DNA of 64,000 bases from Rhodothermales bacterium (lineage in GTDB: Bacteria; Bacteroidota; Rhodothermia; Rhodothermales; Bin80): contig JAJEDR010000074.1 in NCBI GenBank assembly GCA_022821385.1, positions 1 through 64,000 of the forward strand, written 5' to 3'. The notes under the pieces were generated by a model that saw only the letters and a program-made list of their open reading frames with translations, was not told the origin of the DNA and did no database searches. Made by a program: the position numbers and the translations under genes. Below are positions 30,757 to 41,594 of the stretch, one piece after another (position 1 is the first letter of the stretch; each line of letters begins with the position of its first letter).

Positions 30757-32738
30757 ACACCCCCATGTAACGCCCTCCCTGGCCCAGGTAGACCCAACTG
30801 TGGCAGTGTTACCGCGTCGGTGATGTTGTTGCCCCGTGCAAATACCTCGGCCGAATATTGCTTATACAGGACGAGCCAGGCCAAGCGAATATTCGTTACC
30901 ATAGAGCGCTCAAGCGGCACGAATGCATTATTCTGTGCCAGTCCGTGCGCCTTGCCTGTGTACTGTTCCTCCAGTACCACCGAAAAGCCTGCCGAAGACC
31001 GATAGCTTATCCTGCATCCTCCGACCCCGGACGGTTTCTCCACGAGTGGCTCCGTACCGTCGGTGGTGACCGCCCGTGCACGCATTATGGTCATGCTGCA
31101 GCTTGCCAGCACGTTTGCCATAATTCGAGAGACCAGCGTAGTCTCGAGCCCAAGCACTCGGCTGCCATCAAGATTAACTCTCTGCCGTCTGGGGCGCGCG
31201 TCGCCTTCGACGAGCACCATCCTCTGTCCGATCGTGTCGTGGGTCCGATTAAAGAAGACAATCGCCTCTGCGGTAGTTTCACCACGCTCAATACGCACTG
31301 CAACCTCTGTCAATAAAGAGGATTCAGGTACTAGATCAGGATTCACAAGAAACCTTCCCAATGATTCCCCGAACAACTCACGCATCGTCGGAAAACGTAC
31401 TTTGCGCCCGGCAACTCCCCTGATCGTCATACCGGGAGTAAGATCATGAGAGAGCCCCGCGGTGACGCCGATACCTGTCTGCGGGCCTCGATCCGGCTTG
31501 TCGCCGGTTTTTGGGGTTGCAAAAACATCCATACTAGCACCCACTGTAACATTTACGCGCCCCATTCTTGTGTATTCAATACCATTGCTAAGTACCCGCT
31601 GTGAGAAGGGCCGCAGAAGCGGGGCCTCCCCGATAGCAAGATCCTGTTGCTCATGGCTTGACGACAACCAATTTACGGCGGTCCGCAGCACACCATCCCC
31701 CGAAAAATCACGCAGGTAAGTAAGACGCAACCCATACGTATCATCCTGGTCTATTTGAGTACTGAGCTGTTCGCGGTAGGATGCATTTGAGTACTGTGCA
31801 ATCGTCTGGCCAAACCGGCTAACCCAGGCAGCTCCGCGTAAGGTTCCGTTCCGAACAGGAAACTGTCCACTGACAATGGCCATGTTAGTCTCCCATTCTG
31901 GATACCGCCAGAATCGAACATTCGACACCTCGGGATCCAGATGTCCTTCGGGGGCGACGCCCTTCTTACCGCTAAGGCTCAAGAGCGAAATACCAATACT
32001 TCCGCCGCCGTCCACATTGTAGGCCAGCTGCCCAAATGCGGACTGCATGCGACGGTCTGTATTAGTTCGTATATCGGTATGTTGACTGTATGGTAGATCC
32101 GCCTCATCAGGAACCCCTATCCCATTCTGATCCGACACGCCCACAAAAACTGTGGACTGGAACCGTTGCATGCGGCGAAGCCATGTGAGTCGGGCCTGTT
32201 GCGAGTCATACGAGCCAGTAATTCCGGACAGCTGCGCGAACGTTCCCTGATTTCTGAGCTGTCTGGACGTAAGATTAATCGCCCCACCAAGAACATTGGC
32301 CCCATAGAGAACAGACGGTACCCCCTTGGCAATTGAGATTTCTCCAACAACTTCTGAAGGAATCAGACTAAAGTCTATACGGTTATCCCATGGAACATTG
32401 AGCAGTGCCCCATCAAAGAATATGCTTACTTGCCGCTCCCCTGACCCACGCAGGTAAATCAGCGACTCTCCACGCGAGTTTGTCTGCAAATGTGCGGAGG
32501 GAACGAGCCTTAGAACATAGTCAATCGAAGCTACGTCTGACTGTGCAATGTCAGCCAGGCGGACGCGCTGCATCGTTGATACCGGTGAAGCCACCGTCAA
32601 ACTGCCCTGTGGGCCAACAACAATCTCTCCCAATTCGTAGTGGCTCAGCGAGTCGGCCGGTACTTGCGCCTGCATCGCCCCCCCCGCTAGCAGGCTACCT
32701 ACCATTGTGAGCAAACAAAAAGCTACCTTCAGGATCAT
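30741..32738 (-). CDS. TonB-dependent receptor
   Basis: 665 aa; signal peptide, plug domain GESLIYLRGSGERQVSIFFDGALLN, LYGANVLGGAINL, C-terminal VQVTF. Confidence 0.9.
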   Translation of the reverse strand: MILKVAFCLLTMVGSLLAGGAMQAQVPADSLSHYELGEIVVGPQGSLTVASPVSTMQRVRLADIAQSDVASIDYVLRLVPSAHLQTNSRGESLIYLRGSGERQVSIFFDGALLNVPWDNRIDFSLIPSEVVGEISIAKGVPSVLYGANVLGGAINLTSRQLRNQGTFAQLSGITGSYDSQQARLTWLRRMQRFQSTVFVGVSDQNGIGVPDEADLPYSQHTDIRTNTDRRMQSAFGQLAYNVDGGGSIGISLLSLSGKKGVAPEGHLDPEVSNVRFWRYPEWETNMAIVSGQFPVRNGTLRGAAWVSRFGQTIAQYSNASYREQLSTQIDQDDTYGLRLTYLRDFSGDGVLRTAVNWLSSSHEQQDLAIGEAPLLRPFSQRVLSNGIEYTRMGRVNVTVGASMDVFATPKTGDKPDRGPQTGIGVTAGLSHDLTPGMTIRGVAGRKVRFPTMRELFGESLGRFLVNPDLVPESSLLTEVAVRIERGETTAEAIVFFNRTHDTIGQRMVLVEGDARPRRQRVNLDGSRVLGLETTLVSRIMANVLASCSMTIMRARAVTTDGTEPLVEKPSGVGGCRISYRSSAGFSVVLEEQYTGKAHGLAQNNAFVPLERSMVTNIRLAWLVLYKQYSAEVFARGNNITDAVTLPQLGLPGPGRALHGGVQVTF

Positions 32739-32777
32739 GTGTCCAGTGCAATTGGTACACGCCCTGCTACGGCAGGA

Positions 32778-33344
32778 CTATGGAACGGACACGGATTCTA
32801 TGCCAGCCAACAGATCCTTCAAATCTATAGTGTTCTGCGACCGATTATAGTGGTGCGGCCTGATCTGGAAGCGTCCTTCTTCCGGCACCTGCACCCGTTG
32901 CGTAAGACCTAGGTGTATTCCCAAGTCTTCGGAGAGTGTTCGCCGCTTAGACTGGGCCAATTCTCTTTCACTGATTAGTGCACCGAATGCCCGATGCAGC
33001 GCCCCATATCGGGCCCGTCCCACCCAGTTTGTCATTACGTTATCTTCAACGGCCAATGCCTCGTTGATCAACTCCAACTGTCTCTGTGCTACTGCCGTGT
33101 ACTCGGAGGCTACGATCTGCATTCGATCACTATAAGGAGATAATGCGGGATCCGCAGATGCAGCGTCAGCCAGCCTAACGGCTTCTGTTTCCATAGCGGA
33201 AGCCTCCGCCGCTATTTGCTGCACTGTCAAAGAAAGACTCTTGGCAATCTCGTCTTCAGAACCACCATAGGTCCGACATCCCGCCAAGAAAATCAATCCG
33301 GCAAAAAGGACAACGGCCCATCGCCTCTGCGTAACCAGCTGCAT
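32778..33344 (-). CDS. Putative lipoprotein
   Basis: 188 aa; lipobox FLAGC; stop/start contact with glgC. Confidence 0.6.
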   Translation of the reverse strand: MQLVTQRRWAVVLFAGLIFLAGCRTYGGSEDEIAKSLSLTVQQIAAEASAMETEAVRLADAASADPALSPYSDRMQIVASEYTAVAQRQLELINEALAVEDNVMTNWVGRARYGALHRAFGALISERELAQSKRRTLSEDLGIHLGLTQRVQVPEEGRFQIRPHHYNRSQNTIDLKDLLAGIESVSVP

Positions 33345-34606
33345 CAGATTACAGTTTCGTCCGGGATTGTAACATTCTTCGGGATCACAACGACCCCGTC
33401 GCGGATGTATAAATCGTCACCATCGTGCTCTTGTACGCCTTCAGTGTTACGTATGATGCATCTGCTGCCAATGGCCACATTTTTGTCTACGATAGCCCCC
33501 TCAATAACCGTGTGGTCTCCGATGCCAGGCTGTTCTGGTCCTTCCACACGTTCGCGAATTTCTGTCCCGTGCCAAGGGTAGTAATCTGCACCCAGAAGTA
33601 CTGAATCACGAATGGTGGTATGATCGCCTATTTGCGTACGGATTCCAATCACCGATCCTGTGATTTCGCTCTTGCCGATGACACATCCTTCGGACACCAG
33701 GCTATCGGTGAGTTTTGCCCCAGAAATCTTGGCTGGCGCAAGCATTCTCGCATGAGTGTACAGGCGCATTGCAGGATTATAAAGGTTGTATCCCGGCTGT
33801 AAGTCGGCCAGCATTAAACTGGCATCATAATAGGACCGGATCGTTCCAATGTCACTCCAGTAACCCTCGAATGGATAACTGACCACACGCTTTTTTTTGA
33901 TTACGTGCGGAATAATCTGCTTTCCAAAATCATGGTGTTCCGGCTCCTCATTAAGAATTTTGAAGAGGAGTTCACTACTGAATATATAAATGCCCATGGA
34001 AGCCAGGTATACGCGCCCTGCAGCTTTCATCGACGCACTAACCGGGCTTTCTTTGCCGGTCAAGTCCTGAGGTTTTTCATGAAATTCGGTGATCCTCTGA
34101 TTTTCATCGGTCTTGAGGATTCCGAATGCAGGGGCCTCTTCCGCCGTGACCGGGATAGTTGCAACAGTAACGGTAGCATTGCTGTCTACATGAGTGGCCA
34201 GAAGTTTCCCGTAGTCCATTGAATAGAGTTGATCTCCCGAAAGAATCAATACATGCTCATTCCGATATACCGCGACATGAGGAATGCTCTGGCGCACCGC
34301 ATCCGCGGTTCCCTGGAACCAGTTCGCGGATTTCTGTGTCTGTTCTGCGGCTAAAACCGTCACGAAGCCTCGCCGATAATCGTCAAACCTGTATGTGTGC
34401 GCCAAATGGCGATTCAGACTGGCAGAATTGAATTGGGTTAAAACAAAAATCTTGCTGATCCCCGAATTAATACAGTTCGAAACTGGAACGTCAATGAGCC
34501 GGTATTTGCCTGCAAGTGGCACAGCAGGCTTGGAACGAAGTAAGGTTAGTGGAAATAAACGCGAGCCTGTACCGCCGCCAAGGATAATTGCTGCACAATC
34601 AGTCAT
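33344..34606 (-). CDS. glgC: Glucose-1-phosphate adenylyltransferase
   Basis: 420 aa; [65 protein letters not shown]. Confidence 0.95.
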   Translation of the reverse strand: MTDCAAIILGGGTGSRLFPLTLLRSKPAVPLAGKYRLIDVPVSNCINSGISKIFVLTQFNSASLNRHLAHTYRFDDYRRGFVTVLAAEQTQKSANWFQGTADAVRQSIPHVAVYRNEHVLILSGDQLYSMDYGKLLATHVDSNATVTVATIPVTAEEAPAFGILKTDENQRITEFHEKPQDLTGKESPVSASMKAAGRVYLASMGIYIFSSELLFKILNEEPEHHDFGKQIIPHVIKKKRVVSYPFEGYWSDIGTIRSYYDASLMLADLQPGYNLYNPAMRLYTHARMLAPAKISGAKLTDSLVSEGCVIGKSEITGSVIGIRTQIGDHTTIRDSVLLGADYYPWHGTEIRERVEGPEQPGIGDHTVIEGAIVDKNVAIGSRCIIRNTEGVQEHDGDDLYIRDGVVVIPKNVTIPDETVI

Positions 34607-34683
34607 TAATTGAATCAGGTTATTGAAAAAGTCGAATCACGGAGCAAATAATAATACTTTAATGCGCTGTTTCAGCGTTAACA

Positions 34684-37600
34684 TTGATGAAACCGTTGAT
34701 AATCATCAACGGTAAACATGGCACGATGAGCGAAGAATCCAAACGTATTCTGCACGGGGTCCAGATCCGGCTACGGGCTTGTTGGGGCCGACTGATCACA
34801 GAACGTGTCGCGGTTGGCCTTATTCTGCTCATCACTGCAATCACAGGTACGCTGCTTGTACTCCTGACAGTAGAGATGCGCCTATGGCTGCCAACTCCCT
34901 GGCGCGGCACACTCTTTTGGGTCTGGATTGGAACAGGTGTTGCACTACTCTCCTGGTTTGTAGTTCGCCCCTGGACCACAGGATGGCTTGGCCGTACACG
35001 CTACAAAACGATTGCACATACTGTGACCAGGAATCAACCTGACCTGCGGAGCAAGCTAGTCAGTCTGCTTGAGCTCTGTAATGGTGAATCCAGTGCGGCT
35101 CCACGTTCCCTGGTAGACAGCGCGGTGAAAGCGCTCGACACTGAGGTGTCCAACCTTCCGCTCGTTGAGAAAGTGAACTGGAGACAGCCAATTGTCTGGA
35201 GCCGATATGCAGCAATCCCGCTAGGGCTTATTGCCGTGCTAACCTTGGCGGCTCCCCATGGATTCCGGGACGCTTCGATTCGCCTGTTCTCGCCCGGAGC
35301 GACTTTCGAGCGCCCCGCACCGTTTGCGTTGACAGTTACTCCTGGCAATATTGAAGTTACCAGGGGAGACTCCCTAACCATCATTGCTACAGCCTCGGGC
35401 GAAACCCTGCCGGAAATCGTAACCTTTGAACTCGGGGTACCCGGGGAAAGCAGCCTTCGCTCGCAAAGCGTCCGATCCGATACACTTGGTCGGTTCCTGC
35501 ACCGGGAACACAACCTTCGCCTGCCCCTGAGATATCGCGCCGTGTCTGGTTCTGTTAGGTCGCCCTGGTATGATGTAACTGTAATTGATCGCCCGATTCT
35601 TCGTGACCTGCAGGTAACCTTGCGCCCGCCTGCCTACACAGGACTCCCAGCCGAGCAACTGCCGCCTGGAACAGGAAATATCACGGCATTGCAGGGCACC
35701 ATAGCAAATATTCGCGTTCGATCAAGTGACCCTGATGCTATGGCCTGGCTATCTATAGGCAACACCGACCAAGATCTTGTTCTTGATGGTATGGCCGGAG
35801 ATTTCACGCTTCACGAGGAGACCACTTATCGCATCATTCTACAGTCCCCGAGCGGTGTGCAGAATCTTGATCCGATTACCTATTCGATCACCCCGCTCAT
35901 TGATCAATACCCCTTTGTAGAACTGATTTCCCCGGCTCCCAAGACAAATATGGACTTTGATCTGTTGGTCCCGCTTGATATTCGTGTTCGGGATGATTTT
36001 GGTTTTTCACGGCTTACGCTTTCCTGGCGACTGTCTGACAGCCGCTTTGGAGATACCATGGAAACCTTCCAGGAAATTGTGCTGTCGCTACCAAGCACCT
36101 CCGAGGTTCAGTTTCTTTGGGACCTCGGCATGACAACGAGGCTGGATATTGTACCTGGCGATGTCATCAGCTACTTCGTGACTGTCTGGGATAACGACGG
36201 CTACAACGGTGCCAAGAGTAGTGTCTCTGCCACACAACAGTTGCGTCTCCCCTCTATAGCTGAACGATACGAAGCCCTGGAGTCAACGCAAGATGAAACA
36301 GAATCGGGACTTGAGTCGCTCATTGAAGAGGCGGAATCTGTACGTGAACAATTTGATGAGCTGCGCGACGAGCTTCGAGAAAAGCAGGATGCTGACTGGG
36401 ACGACCAGCAGAGCCTGGAAAGCCTACGCCAAGCGCAGGAGAAACTGCAAAACCGTGTAGATGAACTGGCAAATAACATGGAGGAAGCCGCTGATCAGAT
36501 GTCTGACCATAATCTGGTCAGCGACGAATTGCTGGACATGTTTGAAGAGCTGCAGAATGTGACAGAAGAAATCAACTCCCCGGAACTCGCGGAGGCGCTC
36601 GAGCAGCTGCAGGAAGCCATTACTGAATTTGATCCGGCTGTAATGCAGGAATCGCTCGAGAGCTTCGAATACAATGAGGAGATGTTCCGTGAACGAATTC
36701 AACGGGCCCTCGAATTGTTCAAAAACTTCCAAGTGCAGCAGCAACTGGAAGAAACAGCGCGACGCGCTGAGGATCTGCAAGAGGTGCAGGATAATCTGGC
36801 AGAGCAAACAGCTGAAGATACTCCGACGGAAGCGCCCGAGGAGCTCGCAGAGGAACAAATGCTGGCTGCCGAAGAGATGTCAGCCTTGGAAGCCAAGATG
36901 GAAGAAATTGCTGAACGCATGCGGGAAATGCAACGAGCCCCTGTGCAGCAAATGGAGCAGCTCAACGAACAAACACAGGCAAAAGAGCTACCCAAAGGCA
37001 TGCGGGAGAATGCCGAGCAAATGCAGGCTGGTCAGATGCAGCAGGCAAACCAGGGACAACAGCAAATGAGCCAGAGCATGCAGCAACTGCAGTCTGAGCT
37101 GCAAAATGTTCAGACCGGAATGCAGGGGCAGCAGATGCAGGTCAACATGGCTGCACTTAGACTGATCCTGAGCAATGTTCTGCGACTGTCCTATGATCAG
37201 GAAGACCTGCGCCGCAATATTGCAGATGCCACTCGCGACAGCCCCCTGCTGCGTGATTTTGCTCGGGAACAAGCGGTCCTAGCAACCGGGGGAGCAGTCG
37301 TTGCCGACTCAATCCAGTCTCTCGGGCGCACCCTGCCCCAGCTTTCACGGGCTGTCCAGGAGTTTGCCGGCAATGCGCTGATGAGCATGGAGACTTCCAT
37401 CGAAATGCTGACGGAAAGCAACAACCTCGCGGCAGAATCCAATGCTGCCGCGGCGATGACAAACCTGAATAACCTAGCCTTGCTGTTGAGTGACTTGCTA
37501 GACCAGCTCATGAATGCCTCGTCCTCCAGCAGTGGTGGAGGGATGTCCATGGAGCAAATGATTCAGCAACTCCAGGAGATGGCCATGCAACAGGATCAAC

Positions 37601-38085
37601 TGAATCAGGCACTTGAAGAATTATTCGGGCAATCACCGGGAGAGCGCATGAGCGCAGATATGCAGGAGCGCCTGCGGCAAATCGCCGGTCAGCAGGAAAT
37701 GATGCGGCGTCAACTCACAGAAATGGCAAGGGAACGCGATTTGGCAAGCCAATTAGCAGGCGACCTTGAACGGATTGCAGAACAGATGGCTGAATCTATT
37801 CAGGAATTACAGACCGGCCAGGTAAACCGCCCGACGCGTCAGCGCCAGCAGCAGATTTTGACCAGGCTACTGGATGCATCGCGCAGTCTGCAGGAGCGGG
37901 GGGAAGAAGAACGACGAGAAGGGCGCCGAAGTAACGACATTGAGCGTGTGAGCCCCGGGGAGCTGCAAAATAACTTGACCCAGGATGCACTGCGACGCGC
38001 GCTCATGAATGCACTCGAGAGCGGATACACAAAAGACTACCAGGCACTTATTCAGCGCTATTTTGAGTTGCTTCGCAATCAGTGA
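34684..38085 (+). CDS. DUF4175-like large membrane/coiled-coil protein (Q/M/E-rich)
   Basis: 1133 aa; N-terminal TM helices, long Gln/Glu/Met-rich coiled coil. Likely true start ATG 34726 (MSEESKRIL). Confidence 0.75.
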   Translation: MMKPLIIINGKHGTMSEESKRILHGVQIRLRACWGRLITERVAVGLILLITAITGTLLVLLTVEMRLWLPTPWRGTLFWVWIGTGVALLSWFVVRPWTTGWLGRTRYKTIAHTVTRNQPDLRSKLVSLLELCNGESSAAPRSLVDSAVKALDTEVSNLPLVEKVNWRQPIVWSRYAAIPLGLIAVLTLAAPHGFRDASIRLFSPGATFERPAPFALTVTPGNIEVTRGDSLTIIATASGETLPEIVTFELGVPGESSLRSQSVRSDTLGRFLHREHNLRLPLRYRAVSGSVRSPWYDVTVIDRPILRDLQVTLRPPAYTGLPAEQLPPGTGNITALQGTIANIRVRSSDPDAMAWLSIGNTDQDLVLDGMAGDFTLHEETTYRIILQSPSGVQNLDPITYSITPLIDQYPFVELISPAPKTNMDFDLLVPLDIRVRDDFGFSRLTLSWRLSDSRFGDTMETFQEIVLSLPSTSEVQFLWDLGMTTRLDIVPGDVISYFVTVWDNDGYNGAKSSVSATQQLRLPSIAERYEALESTQDETESGLESLIEEAESVREQFDELRDELREKQDADWDDQQSLESLRQAQEKLQNRVDELANNMEEAADQMSDHNLVSDELLDMFEELQNVTEEINSPELAEALEQLQEAITEFDPAVMQESLESFEYNEEMFRERIQRALELFKNFQVQQQLEETARRAEDLQEVQDNLAEQTAEDTPTEAPEELAEEQMLAAEEMSALEAKMEEIAERMREMQRAPVQQMEQLNEQTQAKELPKGMRENAEQMQAGQMQQANQGQQQMSQSMQQLQSELQNVQTGMQGQQMQVNMAALRLILSNVLRLSYDQEDLRRNIADATRDSPLLRDFAREQAVLATGGAVVADSIQSLGRTLPQLSRAVQEFAGNALMSMETSIEMLTESNNLAAESNAAAAMTNLNNLALLLSDLLDQLMNASSSSSGGGMSMEQMIQQLQEMAMQQDQLNQALEELFGQSPGERMSADMQERLRQIAGQQEMMRRQLTEMARERDLASQLAGDLERIAEQMAESIQELQTGQVNRPTRQRQQQILTRLLDASRSLQERGEEERREGRRSNDIERVSPGELQNNLTQDALRRALMNALESGYTKDYQALIQRYFELLRNQ

Positions 38086-38386
38086 TCCTTCGACGCCGGT
38101 TACGGGCGATAACCCGGTAAACTGCATCACGGATTGGTCGTGGAATGATCAGCAATACATGTGCTGTTATGCGCCATCCGACTCCTAGGTGCAGCAATGC
38201 ACGCAATGCGGCTGTGGAGGCTTGCGATGTTCCTGCTTCATCACGCAGCGTAACGCACGATGCTCCAGGCGGGAGCGCTGCGTACGAAAAACGACCCCTA
38301 TGGTCGCGTCTACGAAGCCAGTTGACCGAATTCTGACAAAAGACGCATTGATCGTCGTATTTGATCTCTATCTTTCTGGACATCAA
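38048..38386 (-). CDS. DCC-family (DUF393) thiol-disulfide oxidoreductase-like protein
   Basis: 112 aa; IKYDDQCVFCQNSVNWLRRRD; 38-nt convergent overlap with DUF4175 gene. Confidence 0.75.
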   Translation of the reverse strand: MMSRKIEIKYDDQCVFCQNSVNWLRRRDHRGRFSYAALPPGASCVTLRDEAGTSQASTAALRALLHLGVGWRITAHVLLIIPRPIRDAVYRVIARNRRRRITDCEATQNSAE

Positions 38387-38397
38387 ATAAAGGCCGT

Positions 38398-39501
38398 GTG
38401 ATGGGTGAACTGGTACGACTGTTTCTGAAGTTAGGTTTTATCGGGTTTGGGGGGCCTGCGGCAGTGATCGCAATGATGGACGACGAAGTGGTCACCCGAC
38501 GCAAATGGCTTACCAGAGAACACTTCCTGGACCTGGTTGGGGCAACCAACCTGATCCCCGGCCCGAACTCCACGGAAATGGCCATGCACGTCGGCTATGA
38601 ACAGCGCGGGTTTGGGGGGCTGGTCGTTGCAGGCCTTTGCTTCATCCTGCCTGCGGCACTCATGACTGGCGTGCTCGGATGGCTGTACGCCTCGTATGGT
38701 GAAGTGCCAGAGGTCGAACCGTTCCTGCGAGGAATTAAGCCCGCGGTACTCGCAATCATCCTGGGAGCGCTGTGGCGTTTAGGTAAATCTGCCGTCAAGG
38801 CCTGGGCGCTGGTCCCCATCGGTGCCGCTGTCTCTGTAGCGTTGCTGCTGGGTATCAATGAAGTGCTTGCCATGCTGGGTGGAGGGCTACTCGGTTTGGG
38901 GGGACTCTACCTGTGGCGTCGCCGTCTGGCAGCCTTCGGCGCGCTGCCCTTTATTGTTGGATTCCTGCAAACCCCCAAAGTGGAGTACAGCATCTGGAGC
39001 CTGGGATGGTTCTTCCTCAAGGTTGGTGCAGTACTATACGGGAGCGGTTATGTCCTCATCGCCTTTCTAGAAGGAGGACTAGTACAGACCTATGGCTGGC
39101 TGACCGAACAGCAGCTGCTGGACGCAGTAGCCATCGGTCAGTTCACCCCCGGACCTGTACTTACTACCGCTACATTCATTGGCGTATTCCTGGGGGGCTG
39201 GCAGGGCGGTGTAATAGCTACTGCAGCGATCTTCCTGCCTTCCTTTGTATTTGTCAGCATACTGAACCCGCTCATCCCCCGTCTGCGAAAGTCAACGCTG
39301 ATGGGATCATTCTTGGATGCAGTAAACGTCAGTGCGGTTGCACTTATGCTGGTCGTAACCATACGATTAGGGGTTAGTGTACTGACTGGTTGGGCACCTG
39401 CGGTGATCTTTCTGCTCGCGGCAGTAGCGAGCCTCCGCTTTAAGATGAACGCGGTCTGGATCGTCGCAGGCGGTGCACTCCTTGGCCTACTGCTCAATTG
39501 A
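38398..39501 (+). CDS. chrA: Chromate transporter, ChrA family
   Basis: 367 aa; duplicated CHR domain: LGFIGFGGPAAVIAMMDDEVVTRRKWLTREHFLDLVGATNLIPGPNSTEMAMHVGY and VGAVLYGSGYVLIAFLEGGLVQTYGWLTEQQLLDAVAIGQFTPGPVLTTATFIG. Confidence 0.92.
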   Translation: MMGELVRLFLKLGFIGFGGPAAVIAMMDDEVVTRRKWLTREHFLDLVGATNLIPGPNSTEMAMHVGYEQRGFGGLVVAGLCFILPAALMTGVLGWLYASYGEVPEVEPFLRGIKPAVLAIILGALWRLGKSAVKAWALVPIGAAVSVALLLGINEVLAMLGGGLLGLGGLYLWRRRLAAFGALPFIVGFLQTPKVEYSIWSLGWFFLKVGAVLYGSGYVLIAFLEGGLVQTYGWLTEQQLLDAVAIGQFTPGPVLTTATFIGVFLGGWQGGVIATAAIFLPSFVFVSILNPLIPRLRKSTLMGSFLDAVNVSAVALMLVVTIRLGVSVLTGWAPAVIFLLAAVASLRFKMNAVWIVAGGALLGLLLN

Positions 39502-39602
39502 GATGATGACTCGGCTTTCCCCTTTGATGGAATAAGCGTTGACTGTTGCCGCTGACCGCTGAGTGGACCTGCCAGTGTGATCTTCTGTAGCCGACAAATC
39601 AG

Positions 39603-40556
39603 CTACGTTCCACTTCGGATAGCGGCTGCAAGCGCCGGAACGACTTCAAACAAATCTCCGATGATGCCATAATCGGCAACTTTGAATATCGGCGCCGCCG
39701 GATCCTTGTTGATTGCAAGGATACACTTTGATCGGGCAATACCAGCTACATGCTGTGTTGCTCCCGAAATCCCCACGGCGATATATAGATCGGGAGCAAC
39801 CGCACGACCCGTCTGTCCCACATGTTCACTGTGCGGCCGCCAATTCTCATCACTCACCGGACGTGAACAGGCCAGAGCAGCATCTGGGCCAAGTGCATCC
39901 AGCAAATCCTCCAGTACATGCCAGTTCTCCGGTCCCTGAAGGCCCCGGCCTCCACTAACCACAATTGAGGCTTCCGTTACATCAGGACGCTCACTTGAAG
40001 CTTTTTCCTGAAGTGTGACCGCAGCCATTAGCTCAGAAAAGCGCACCTTGCATGGGCGGGCTTTCGTGACCTCATCTGAAAGCGGGATTGGTGCATAGGA
40101 TCTTGGTCGAAAACTGACGAGGGTCAACTCGCCTGACAACTTTACGTTGGCGGTCACCTTCCCCCCGTACAGTGCCCGCTTGAACACAGGTCTACCCGCG
40201 ATCACCTCAAAACCCGTACAGTCCTGTGCAAGTGGAGCATCCAGCGTCTGTGCCAATCGGCCCATCACATCCTTGCCTGTTGATGTGGCCGGCATAATGA
40301 CTAGGTCTGCCGCCTTTGCGACCTGGGCTGCGATATCAGTTAGCATTTCAGGGCCGGCATACGCTATTCCCTGGAGGTCAAAAGAAGAAACTTCCGGCGC
40401 AACAACACCGGCGTCTTCTGCGGCCCGGTGATCAACCAGCATCCCCCAGTGGCCGCCCAAGCGCACTGACAGTTCGGATGCCGCCCTGCACACCTCAAGG
40501 GTAGATACGCTCAGGCGATCTCCGCTTGATTCCGCTATGACCAGAACTTTGAACAT
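39603..40556 (-). CDS. etfA: Electron transfer flavoprotein alpha subunit
   Basis: MFKVLVIAESSGDRLS...; FAD motif IVVSGGRGLQGPENWHVLEDLLDALG, ...RPVSDENWRPHSEHVGQTGRAVAPDLYIAVGISGATQHVAGI. ORF track extends to 40586, start at 40556 preferred. Confidence 0.95.
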   Translation of the reverse strand: MFKVLVIAESSGDRLSVSTLEVCRAASELSVRLGGHWGMLVDHRAAEDAGVVAPEVSSFDLQGIAYAGPEMLTDIAAQVAKAADLVIMPATSTGKDVMGRLAQTLDAPLAQDCTGFEVIAGRPVFKRALYGGKVTANVKLSGELTLVSFRPRSYAPIPLSDEVTKARPCKVRFSELMAAVTLQEKASSERPDVTEASIVVSGGRGLQGPENWHVLEDLLDALGPDAALACSRPVSDENWRPHSEHVGQTGRAVAPDLYIAVGISGATQHVAGIARSKCILAINKDPAAPIFKVADYGIIGDLFEVVPALAAAIRSGT

Positions 40557-40563
40557 TTTACGC

Positions 40564-41313
40564 TCAAATAACTTTGGCTTCCTCACGCAAGAGCGCGATC
40601 ACCTGCTCTGCAACCCCATCTTCATAAGCCAGAATTTTACCTACTGACTTTGATGCCGGCAAAGCCAGTGACGCAATCTGAAGTTGCGCAACCTCAAGTG
40701 CAGCCGTCTCTTTTTCTATGGGTTTACGCTTTGCCTTCATAATGCCCCTGAAGGATGGGTAACGCGGTTCACCAATCCTGCGGTTGATGCCGACGATTGC
40801 CGGTAGGTTGCATCTGTGGATTTCGTCACCTTGCTCAACAGGATGTCGGGCGGTCAATCCATCTGAGGTTACTCTCAGTTCTTCAACCCCGGTAATGCAT
40901 GGCCAATTAAGCAGTACCCCTAGTCGCTGCGGCACTTGAGCTCCTGCACCATCAATGGCAACCTCACCCGTCAGAACTAGGTCGAAGTCACGCGTGCCGA
41001 TCGTGTTTGCGAGCGCACCTGCGACAATCTTTGGGTCATCCGGCATGGCATCACACTGGACATGCACTGCAAGGTCGGCCCCCATAGCTAAGCCCTGCCT
41101 GAGTGCGCTTTCTACGCGATCCGGTCCGAGAGCAATGAGCGTGACTGTTCCCCCCTGCTCATCACGCACACGTACCGCTACCTCAATGGCAGACTCGTCA
41201 TGCGGGTTTATTATCCATACGAGGCCCTCCTCCCCAACACTGGATCCATCAGGGGCCAACGTGGGCCGGGATTCCGTATCGGCGGTCTGCTTAATGCATA
41301 CGGCTATTTTCAT
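40564..41313 (-). CDS. etfB: Electron transfer flavoprotein beta subunit
   Basis: 249 aa; MKIAVCIKQTADTESRPTL, INPHDESAIEVAVRV, LTGEVAIDGAGAQVPQRLGVLL. Confidence 0.95.
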   Translation of the reverse strand: MKIAVCIKQTADTESRPTLAPDGSSVGEEGLVWIINPHDESAIEVAVRVRDEQGGTVTLIALGPDRVESALRQGLAMGADLAVHVQCDAMPDDPKIVAGALANTIGTRDFDLVLTGEVAIDGAGAQVPQRLGVLLNWPCITGVEELRVTSDGLTARHPVEQGDEIHRCNLPAIVGINRRIGEPRYPSFRGIMKAKRKPIEKETAALEVAQLQIASLALPASKSVGKILAYEDGVAEQVIALLREEAKVI

Positions 41314-41594
41314 CGGTCGAGATCAAAGGCTATCACTTGCCAATTCACGAAAGCCATAAGGTACTGTATAGATTCCCCGGTGAAATATTCGGGTACGTGA
41401 TACGATCTGTACTAATCGTAGATCATCACAGCCGTAAATAAAACGACTGTGGTCCATAAACTCGGCGGTTATACCACCAAGAGACCAGACTTATCCGGTA
41501 TCCGAGGGTCTACGATCTATCTGCGTATGTACGCTGATTGAATCTGATTAATTAAATTCATTCGAGTTCCCAATCATAACTATTAAAAAAGAAA

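Noticed and set aside
36201-38130. Numerous antisense ORFs within the DUF4175 gene (Ser/Cys- or Leu-rich translations)
   Set aside because: Produced by the repetitive Gln/Glu codon composition of the sense gene; no independent coding evidence.
40557-40586. Track start of etfA at 40586
   Set aside because: ATG at 40556 (MFKVLVIAES) gives the canonical EtfA N-terminus and avoids overlap with etfB.
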